A DNA stretch of 64,000 nt from Owenia fusiformis (Eukaryota; Annelida; Polychaeta; Sabellida; Oweniidae), in NCBI GenBank assembly GCA_903813345.2, contig CAIIXF020000008.1:15858822-15922821 (forward strand), in the 5' to 3' direction. Every line of letters begins with the position of its first letter. The stretch's first letter is position 1. Shown in pieces: positions 39,901 to 51,900 of this stretch. Under the pieces are notes generated by a model, which was given only the letters and a program-made list of their open reading frames with translations, was not told where the DNA came from and ran no database searches. Made by a program: the position numbers and the translations under genes.

Positions 39901-42900
39901 ATTGATTTGCAAATTAACTCAAAAAGTTACAGGTATTTCAAAACTTGGTATTTGGCTAAAATCAAAGTTCAGATCAGTACACTAGAAACAGCTCTGACCT
40001 GAATGTGACAGAAAATATGATTGCTATCGTCAAAGATAGGATGGATATTGAGTTGGAAAAAGAGGACAATGATGGCAGATACTCCAAGGAAACTCTTCTA
40101 AAATGCCTTAAAAAGGTTTTATGAGGATGACAAAGTGCTACACCCATATTTGGAGCGTGCTTAAAGGTCATATCTGAAAAGAAATGCTGCTGTTAACATG
40201 GCCTAGGGAGACACATCGACTATAAATTTGGTCTAAAACTGAACTTAGATTTTGGCCAAACACTAAATTTTGAAATTCCTGTATCTTTTCCCTTTGTTAG
40301 TTGAACCATGAAACTTAGCAAATCAATGTAACTTTGGATAAGCTTTAAGATGATGTATGCCACATACTATGGGGACATTGATATGTGTCTGCCTGGAAGG
40401 GGGAGGGGGCATACTTTCGGGACACCCTGTATTCTAAAATATTTCCAAAACCAAATATATCCTTCAAATATTCTAAACTAATGATTATAGTTAATACTTC
40501 ATTTGATGGTACTTCTCTTATAGTTATAGAAATGATGATACCTTTATTGAAGCCCAATCAGTTTCTGCAACCCCATCTCTATCAAATACATCCACCTCTA
40601 CGCCACTTGCTTCAAGATCATCTTTCAGCCGTTCAATTACCTGAAATATATTAGAGTCTTAAATCAGTGATCTCGGTTTGTGTTTGAGAAATGATTCGTT
40701 TGATATTAGTGAGTCGGTTGATATTCAAGTGAGTATAAATAATACACAAACGGACTCATATAATTCTCCGACTGCTTTCTGGTAACTATTTTACTGCAAT
40801 GAGGATTGGCTCGAAGGGTTCAAACTCGATATTCGACCTTGACCTTGATCAATATAAACATTGAAAATGTGAAAAAATGGCGGGTGTTTGATTTTTAATC
40901 TTGTAATCACGCAGGCTTACATGTCTCCATGTGATAATAAGGAGAAGGCCGTGGCACCATATATGGTAGAATATCGAATGTGGAAACCAACCTCTCCTTG
41001 ATTTCCCAGCAAGGAGGATTGGGTTCCAGTGTTCCATCTAGATATTGATGTCGTGATTATAAAATTCAAAAAACACGCTTAAATCATTCCGCCCACGTTG
41101 TTGTAAAAAGCTATGCAAGCTTAACCTCTCTATATTGAGTTCATACATACGCTAAAATCTTTCAGTTCACATAAACGACGCATACCACTTTTCTTCTCAT
41201 TGCATTATTTACGTAAATCAAGATTATTTATACTTGCATCTGGCCTATCATCGTAGAATAATCCAACATATTTCCAGCCATATCTCTCAACGACCATCCT
41301 AATTGTTCTTTCCACTATGAATATATTAGAGAGAACATTTGTCGCAAGCGGGGCTTCTGAGGTCTCGAATGAGGTCACCCAATCTGCAACCTATAAATTC
41401 AGATGGGTAAAAAATTAACACCCTTCAACAACTTCAATAGTATCAGCTCTCATATTTAGTCTAATTAGACAAAGCGCCAGCCTATTTTTGTTTTCACTTA
41501 TTATGTAATTAAGATGAATACTTGAATTTTAAACATGGCTTCAACTGGCAACAGTCAGTATTTTGAAGCACTGAATCAAAAAAGTCTTACTGTGATGCAT
41601 CCTTTAGCAAGGCAAAACGTCCTGAGATCAGTTGAGACGCTTTTACCATGTAAAATAAAGGGAATAGCTTGTTTTTCGATTTTATTATTGTACGCCACGA
41701 AACGATCTATATCTTCGATGCTTGACCTCTCACGGGTCGTCTAAAATACAATAAGAACAGTATATAAAACGCATGTTGACCTACAAACAGAGATGAACTT
41801 GAATATGTCGATATTTGCCTATCCCACAATAGTTTCATCGGGCAATCTGGCCAAAGGGCATAGGAGTAAAACGCTCAAACACACCAGAGTTAAAATTCAC
41901 TGGAATAATGCATTCACACAAACGTACGCACGCACGCACGCACGAACCCACGCACGCTCGCTCGCTCACTCGCACGCACGCACACACACACACACTACTG
42001 TCCTAGCAAGTATTTGATACTGTTGAGGGTAATAGTTACATATTGGTCATAAAAATAAATGTTCCCGAAAACGTCTTAAAACGTGTAGTTTTATCACATA
42101 TCGCCGGTTCTCTTACCCCGCTGGTGTTATAGCAACCATCTACAACGAAATCATAGCCAGGAAGTATGGTTGGGTCAGCGTTGACATCTTCTCCAGCTTG
42201 GACTGCGAACCTACATCGCGTGGTCCAGCTTGCAGTTATTGAGTGGATCAGGTTACCAATGAAGATCTTCTCAGCTGTGAAAGAATAATTTTCGTTGTTA
42301 TATTTACTTTTTCAGAGTCAACCTGTTATTTTCAATTTTTCATCGTGACTTGTTAAACAGAGCAAAACTAAACAGACTTTTTTATAATATATGGGAAAAT
42401 AAATCAACCCAGAGAACTTAACTAAAAAGGGCAACACTATTGATCATGACATTGCATGTCAAATAGATCACATTATAGAGGCTATACCGTTTAAGCTGAA
42501 TGTGAATGTGTTTTTTATCATCAACTTCAAAAAAAAGTAAAAATAATTGGTGCGTTTGCGAGAAAGTAAAAATTAAAAGATTTTCATGTTTTTGAAACAT
42601 TTCAGAAATACTAATAGGTACTAGATACAGTATTATAACTTGTCTAAATGTCATGAATTTGTGTTAATTAGCCCGTCTTTCATGAATATCATCCTCCAAA
42701 CACAGGCCTCCAGAACTCGTAGGCTACCACCTTCTTTTTGAAGAAGGAAGGGAATTACTGGATGATGTCTGAAGCCCTGCGTTCGGAGGATGATAAATAT
42801 ATGAAATGTATGATTAAACATTTAAAAAACGATGAAGCGAGGCTATTGTGTATGAACTCCCCATCAACTCTCTTACTTCAAGGCTATTCAATGGCATAGC

Positions 42901-45900
42901 CAGGATTTGGTGACCAGGGGTTCTATTTTTATATTATTCACAAATCTCTCCCCCTACTAAATAGGGTTCTTCACATAAACGCATTTTTGTATTTAATTTA
43001 CAATCCCTCCAAAAGTTTGGCAGCCCTAACTCCCCTATTGGATTACGTGTTAAACAAGTCTCTTTATGTTTGAATTCGTAAAAACTATTGATTATTAATA
43101 CCTTTCTTTCCATTCCAAAAAGTATAGGCTTCCAAAGTGATAATTTTTCAAGAAACCTCTCCCGTTGGAATTACACAGGAGGCGAAAAATCATTTTTGAA
43201 AATGATTTTGAAGCTCTAAATGTTCACAAAGTAAACCAAACACTTAGTATGCTAAAAGGTTTGACAATTTGATTTTCCATATTTTTTTTAATTTATTTAT
43301 TTTTTATTTATTGATTTGTATAAAACTATTTTTTGGTGAATCCTTTTTCTGAACAAATATACTGAAATCTCATTTGCCCTTCATCTCAGACAAAATAAAT
43401 CACCCCATAATGTTTGTTATGTTATGTTATGTTATGTTATGTTATGTTATGTTACACTCCCCTCCATAAGTTTGGCAACCTTAGCTCCCCCATTGAACTA
43501 CGTGTTAACGCCTCTTTACGTTGAATTTTTATTTACTTTCTCTGCAAGGAAATCACGTATAATATTGATGGAAACGTAACTTGATTTCATTTCCAATACC
43601 TCAAAATTTTCTCAATTTTTTCTCAATTACAATAGGTCGAAAATTGATGATAAATTTGATGAATTTTTGAAAATCGTCATTCACATGTAAACCAATGGGA
43701 AATGGTGGGTTCGGGGCAAATCAAAAGTCAGGATATCTATTCAGTAAAAGATTCAGCAAAAAATATTTTCATATAGAAAATTGTCTCACTTTTTAGTACA
43801 CTAAGAGTTTAGTTTACTTGACGAATACTAAAGTTACAGAGCTTCAAAGTCATTTTTGAAAATCATTTTTTCGCCTCCTGTGTTATTTAAAAGGGAGAGG
43901 TTTTTTGAAAAACAATTTTAACTTTAAAGACTTATAACTTCGTTGAACCTGAAGAAACGTATCAATTTCTGTTAAATAAAGTTAGCAAATTCAATTACCT
44001 ACCTAACTTGTATTTTTTGCAAGGACTCGGATGGATGGATATTCTGTCATATGACTTGCGGCAAACTTACCATTTCCCATTGGTTAACATGGGCATGTCG
44101 ATTTTCAAAAATTCATCAATTTATCATCAATTTTCGACCTATTGTAATTGAGGAAAAAATTGAGAAAAGTTTGAGGTATTGAAAATGAAGTCAAGCTACA
44201 TTTCCATCAATAATATAAGTATTTTCATCGCAGGTTAAGTATTAAAAATTCAAACGTAAAGAGGCTTTAACACATAGTTCAATGAGGGAGCTAAAGTTGC
44301 CAAACTTATGGAGGGGAGTGTATGTCAGGTTAGGTTATGTGTTGTTATGCTATATTTCTTTATTTCCTCCGTTTAATCGGAGTGCAAAACAATTAATACA
44401 TGTATGTCACATTACAAAACATATATTACAGAAGAGTAAGGAGGTTGATAATATTTACATATTTACAAATCAGAGGACTCTCAATACTGGTACATTTTAA
44501 TTAAATAATAATAATATTAGAATAAAATGGCGCACTGACGTCCTATACTCCAAAATATAGTTTTTTCTATTTAAATTTTTTACAACGTTTACACGTATAG
44601 TAGTCTTTTTAAATATTCGGGATAGTTTTATTACTTATGAAAATATCTGTTATTTCAAAGGAGGAGGGAAATTAGCGCAACAGATTTTGCACATTCATAT
44701 GTTGGATTTTGGCCATTTTCTGAGGATTTAAACAATTGCATATGTTAGGCCAATGCATTACCTCCAGGAAAATCACTTCTAGAGATGATAAAATAATTTC
44801 GACTTTGAGACAGGGTAGATGCAAACAACCCACCCACATGTATTTTCTGAAATGTTTTCCTAATTTTCGACCCCTTCCATCCCTGCTTTTTTAATTTTTC
44901 TTGCATCAATATGTTGCATTTTGACATATAGTTAACCACTTTAAAGGAATAAGTGATTCCTTCAGGGGCTTTAAAGATACCCATTATGGGTGACCAAACT
45001 TAGCTGAAAGCAATGATTTTTCCTATGGGAAAATAACATGGGAAATATTGTTTTCCACTTTACCTAAGAGGAATCATTTATTCCTTTTAAGGGATTAACT
45101 GTGTGTCAAAACACAACATATTGATGCAAGAAAAATTAAAAAAGCAGGGATGGAAGGGGTTGAAAATCAGAAAAACATTTCACAAAAAACATGTGGGTGG
45201 GTTGTTTGCATCTACCCTGTCTCAAAGTCGAAATTATTTAATCATCTCTAGAAGAAATTTTCCTGAAGTTAATGCATTCGCCTAACTTATGCACCTGTTT
45301 AAATCCCCAGGAAATGGCCAAAATCAAACATATGACTGTCCAAAATCTATTGCGCTAACTTCCCTCCTCCTTTGTGCGTCTCGATATTATGTTTTGTTCC
45401 AAAAAAGTACAAACTATTTCTTGGGAAGTCCCTGGAGCAGGTAAATCCCAATAATTGCATGAGATCATAACGTTTTGTTATGGGTTACTAAAACATATAG
45501 AAAAATACAAGCGGCTGTTCTTATATGAAACGTATTTTGTTCAGATGTCTTGAGTAACAAATTAGCCCTAAATTTTTAATTATCTTGATCTGTATTTTTT
45601 CCAACTATGAAAATAAAATAAACTCAATCGAAATGTCATTTGCTTTCCTCAGCAAATGATGACTGCACCGGTCTTCTTTGTGAGACAGAACTCTCTTAGA
45701 CAAAAACGATCGTTTGGAGTATAGAACGTCTTCCATTGCACCAGAACTGGCTTAAAACAAAATTCCTACAACATATTTATTCATTTCAAAATCTAAAATG
45801 TCATGCATGCTCCGGGGTCTTCCCAAAACAACACGACCCCACCCCATGCGTAAAGTTGCCAAACCTTTGGAGAGAAGTGTAAATTTACTATGATATGTTT

Positions 45901-48900
45901 TGTTTAACAAAATGGGGCTCTAGTGTTCACAATACACTGTGCAAAAAGCCAAATATAGTAAGGTATAAGTGGCAAACTATTTGTGAATATAGTTCAGTAT
46001 GTCCTCACTATATTGTATTCGGTATGGGAAACAAACTATTCTTGCCTCAGAAGCGGAACATTTAGTATTGGTGGTATATACTCTACGATACTTAATATCG
46101 TTTGAACTATTCTCCGATTATTCTTAAGAGCCAGGAATAGTAGGATATAAGTACATAGAAAAGATGAGTATAGTATGTATTACGTAATCCAAAAACAAAC
46201 TATACGCCTCTTATACGCGAGGCTATATATTCTTTGATGTGCCTTAATTTGCTTGGAGTTAATCCTATTTTATTTTTCAATTAAGCGCTAATGTAAACAA
46301 ATAAAATCATGCATTCCACTAAGAAAGCTAAATTTAAACTTAATGTCTGAGATCTCATTTAAAATTTTATGATGTTGAAGTATATTATTTTAAATGAACT
46401 TTAAATGCATTTTAAAATGTAAGTCAATACAAAAGGTGGAATGAAAAATTTGGGTATATTTCAAATATAAATCGGTAAATTATTTATTCTCCGTTTTGAG
46501 TAAAATAAGCGCATATTAATTTGAAGTTTGTTTTTAGTCTTACCCAAAATCAGCAGCAATTTCGGTGTAGTTAAAATTAAAATGAGGTAAAGCGTATCGT
46601 GATATCTTTGTTCTTTGTCAGTTTTAAATTGAGACAATCCTGACTTTCCTATGACAAATTAGACCCTTAGTAAGGGAGGGTGTTCGGAGGTTTAGAGTGA
46701 AGCCATCTGGAGGAAAATTAATTGTTGTATAATTATGTGGCAGAAGTTGATGATGATGATGATGCATTTTTAAATTTTAAAAAGAAAACAATATTCAAAT
46801 GTATGAAATACAATAAGCAATCGGTATAAAATCCCCGGAATTGAACATTATGAAGGATGAGGGATTGCGCTGAACAAAAACTTATTTTTGTATGCAAATC
46901 ATTAGGTTACATGTACAATCTATAACACATATAATAATGCGCCAACTTGAGCTTTTTAATATATTGATGAAGTTTGAGCACATCACATACTATGTCCAAA
47001 ATTGAAACATACTCTTATGAGCCAAGTTCAACCTTTCAATGTAAGGATTTACTTTGAACATCATAAATAATGCGCCAAATTGAACTACACTAATGCGCCA
47101 AATTGAGCTTTTTAATATATTGATGAAGTTTGAGCACATCACATACTATGTCCAAAATTGAAACATACTCGCATGAGCCAAGTTCAACCTTTCAATGTAA
47201 GGATTTACTTTCAACATCATAAATAATGCGCCAAATTGAACTACACTAATGCGCCAAATTGAGCTTTTTAATATATTGATGAAGTTTGAGCACATCACAT
47301 ACTATGTCCCAAATTGAAACATACTCATGAGCCATGTTTAACCTTTCAATGTAAGGATGTACTTTGAACATCATAAATAATGCGCCAAATCGAACGATAC
47401 TAATGCACCAAATTGAACTTTTTAATATACTGATGTACTTGAATCACATCACATACTATATTCTAAATTGAAACATACTCATGAGCCAAGTTTAACCTTT
47501 CATTGTAAGGATGTACTTTGAACATCATAAATAATGCACCAAATTGAACTATAATAATGCGCCAAATTGTACTTTTTAATATACTGATGAACTTACAGTA
47601 CATCACATACTATGTCCCAAATTGAAACATACTCATGAGCCAAGTTTAACCTTTCAATGTAAGGATGTACTTTGAACATCATAAATAACGCGCCAAATTG
47701 AACTATGATAATGCGCCAAATTGAACTTTTTAATATACTGATGAACTTGGAGCACATCACATACTATGTCCCATTGAAACATACTCATGAGCCAAGTTTA
47801 ATCTTTCAATGTAAGGATGTACTTTGAACATCATAAATAACGCGCCAAATTGAACTATGATAATGTGCCATATTGAACTTACAGCACATCACATACTATG
47901 TCCCAAATTGAAACATACTCATGAGCCAAGTTTAACCTTTCAATGTAAGGATGTACTTTGAACATCATAAATAACTGCACCAAATTGAACTATGATAATG
48001 CGCCAAATGGAACTTTTTAATATACTGATGAACTTGGAGCACATCACATACTATGTCCCATTGAAACATACTCATGAACCAAGTGTAACCTTTCAATGTA
48101 AGGATGTACTTTGAACATCATAAATAACGCGCCAAATTGAACTATGATAATGCGCCAAATTGAACTTTTTATTATACCGATGAACTTGGAGCACATCACA
48201 TACTATGTCCCATTGAAACATACTCATGAGCAAGTTTAACCTTTCAATGTAAGGATGTACATCATAAATAACGCGCCAAATTGAATTATGATAATGTGCC
48301 AAATTGAACTTTTTAATATACTGATGAATTTGGAGCACATCACATACTATGTCCCATTGAAACATACTCATGAGCCAAGTTTAACCTTTCAATGGAAGGA
48401 TGTACCTTGAACATCATGAATAACGCATCAAATTGAATTATGATAATACGCCAAATTGAGCTTTTTAATATACTGACGAACTTAGAGCATATAACATACT
48501 ATGTCTTAAATTGAAACATACTCACGAGCCAAGTTTAACCTTTCAATATAATGATGTATTTTGAACATCATAAATAACGCGCCAAATTGAACTATACCAA
48601 TGTATGCGCCAAATTGAACTTTTTAATATACTGATGAACTTAGAGCGCCAAATTGGTCTGTACAAACGCGCCAAATTGAGCGTTTTAAAATACTGATGTA
48701 TTTGGAGCACATGACATACTATGCACCAAATTGAAACATACTCATGAGCCAAGTTTAATCTTTCACTGTAAGGATGTACTTTGAACATCATAAATAATGC
48801 GCCAAATTGAACTATACTAATGCGCCAAATTGAACTTTTTAATATACTGATGTACCTGGAGCACATCACATACTGTCTCAAATTGAAACATACTCATGAG

Positions 48901-51900
48901 CCTAGTTTAACCTTTCACTGTTTCTTTCAACATTTGGGTAATAACTGTGGATTAAAGGTGAAGAAAAGTCATTTATTAAAAATCAAAAACTTTACTTTTC
49001 AATGAGTTAATCGATTAATTCCAAATTTTAACACAATATTAATCATAGCAAGAGGGACACATATTAATCCTTTAATTCATAACAAACGGATTAGTCATCA
49101 TTGAACAAAACTCATGTCATAGAAATTAAATACTTGGGGATTAAAGTTTTATTTATATTGCTCTGTCATGTCAATACATGTACGAGATGGTGAAAAACTG
49201 CATGATCTTGAAAGAATTGTTGGCCAAGGGGAGGGGGTCGCTAGGTACGGGCCTGTATAAAATGCGTAATGTATTTACATGTAGCTGAATATTGAGCATT
49301 TCTGTGTCAAGACTGTTTTTTGGCTGACAAAGTGAAAACAGGTGGTTGTGCCTGTGTAATATAAGAGGGGCATTTAAATTTTGTTTAGTGTAACCTTGAT
49401 GGGACAGAGAAACAATAGAGTAAACATGTGAGGAAAACCAGAGACATGAAAAACATATGTCTCTGGGAAAACTTATTTATTAAGAATTAAAAAATTATTT
49501 TTCCAATGAATTGATCGATTGAATCCAAATTTTAACACAATGTTAATCATAACATGGGGGATAATATACAATCAAATAAATAAAAAAAACATAATTTGCA
49601 AAACTGTTTTTTGTGGAACTTAGAATCGTTGGCTGTAGGAAATTAATCCATTGACTCTAACAAACAGATTAGTAATCAGTGTTAACAAAACTCATTTAAT
49701 AGAAATTGAATAATTAGGGATTAAAGTCTTACTTATCATATTGCTCTGACATACATGTAGCTGTATGTCCATACTGTATGTTATTTGCATCAGTTTGTTC
49801 TTCCATGCACCAATTTGCTCAAAACATAATCATCAATTTGTCAGATGAAACATTTGCAATGAATGTAAAATGCGCCCGTTTTTTTATTTGCATTATTACG
49901 TTATCAACTAAACATACCGAATCTTGCACCTTTTGTATATGTATATATTGAAACGGAAAACAAAGAATGATTAATAAAACCAGCTGTTATAAACAGAAAT
50001 GGTCCAATTCTAAAAGAAACAATTGTATTGCACGGGCTAATCTCTGTTGTTTATCACGGGTGTCTATCTCAGATATCATATGGATAACAGAAAACACACG
50101 AATTGTGAAATGTGAAAGAATACAAGTTTTAACTTTGTTTTAATATGGCTTAATACTACTTGTATCATTTACATAATGCATGTTATTTCCTAATTCATTA
50201 TAAGTGATTTGTCAGATGAAATCTGAGCAATATTTCTGGTATATTACAGGCTCATGATAAGTTTGAGCTCAGGGGGTCAATTTTCAAAACGTACCAAGGG
50301 GGCCAAAAATCACTTGACAGTGCTCAGATTGGTGAAAACTGTATGATTTTGAAAGAATCTTGGCAAGGGGGTGGGGGATTCACATGAACCCAATGACCCT
50401 CCCTCATGGCCACAGACCTGTACGTATCAAAGGCGTGATATATTGAGCTGAATATTTTTGCAATTTTGTGTTATAAACGTTTTGTGTGGTTTGCAAAGTG
50501 AATAGTGGTGTTTGTTTGTGTCTGTGTAAGAGAGGGCTTTAAATGTTGTTTGTTGTATTAAACTTAATGTTACAGAGAAACAATGGAGTTAAATTGTGAG
50601 GAAACCCCATAATTAAAAATCAAAAAATTACTTCCCAATGAGTTAATTGATTGAATCCAAATTTTAACACAATGTTAATCATAGCACGAGGTACACTATA
50701 CAATCAAATAAATATGAAAAAATTAATTTGTATTTTTTGTGGAAATTAGAGCCATACATGTAGGCTGTAGAAATTAATCCATTAACTCTAACAAACAGAT
50801 TATTTATCAGGGTGAACAAAACTCAATTCATAGAAATTGAATACTTAGGGATTAAAGTTTTACTAATAACATTACTCTGACATGTCAATACATGTATGTG
50901 AATGGTGAAAACTGCATTTCTTTAAAGAATTGTTGGCCAGGGGAAGGGGGTCCTTAGGTAGGGGCTTGTATAAAATGCGTAATATATTAATTGAATTATT
51001 GTTTTTGGTTGGCAAAGTGAATAGTACAGGTGGTTGTTTGTACCTGTATAAGAGGGGGATTTAAATGTTGTTTGTTGTAAACCTGATGTGACAGAGAAAC
51101 AATAGAGTAAAAATGTTAAGAATAAAAAATTAACTTTCCAATGAATTGATCAATTGAATCCAAAATTTAACACAATCTTAATCATAACTCGAGGGACATT
51201 ATTCAATCAAATAAATATGTAAAAACTTAATTTGCAAATAATTTTTTGAGAAATAAGAACAAACGGATTAATTAGTGTGAATGAAACTCATTTCATAGGA
51301 ATGGAATACTTAGGGATTAATGGCTCAAAAATAAACGCATATAATCCGCTTTTGATTGCAAATGCCAACATATTATTTGCTCCTGACTAGAATATTATTC
51401 TATATTATATGGCATTATATGTTGTTCCCTTCAAATAATACACGAATAATATTATTAAAGAAAAATTAATTTTTAAAAATAGTTATTATATCTTATTTCG
51501 CTATAATACAGGAAATAACTGCTTACCATACAGGAAAAAATATTCTCTACGATTCCCTCTTATTGCAACTATATTAAATTTTTTTCTATATTATTTTTAC
51601 TTCAATACCAAGTGAATTGAAAAATGTAACTTTCCACAGACTTAATGAAATGAATCCAAAATTTAACACGGTGTTAATTATAATTCGATTGTCATTGTCC
51701 AATTTAGTTAAAGTAAAAAGCTTAATTTCTAAATGACTTTTTGATGGAAATTAGAACCCTCAGTTATAGAAATGACCAGATTAATCTGAACAAGCGAATT
51801 AATTAGCATTGAAAACAAAATACATTCAATGCTGTACTTTGCTTCTAATCTGTTAAAACAACAAACTCGGGAACTGAAGCTATTACGTAATATCGCGTAT

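Noticed and set aside
41535-41744. Plus-strand frame of 69 codons
   Set aside because: It is opposite a GABA-B-like exon (41740-41591), which has proper splice borders and homology.
41930-42017. Frame encoding THARTHAR-type repeats
   Set aside because: Simple-sequence repeat translated by chance.
48093-48881. Minus-strand open frames of 92 and 112 codons
   Set aside because: They read straight through the 153-bp satellite and repeat its unit; no sign of a protein gene.
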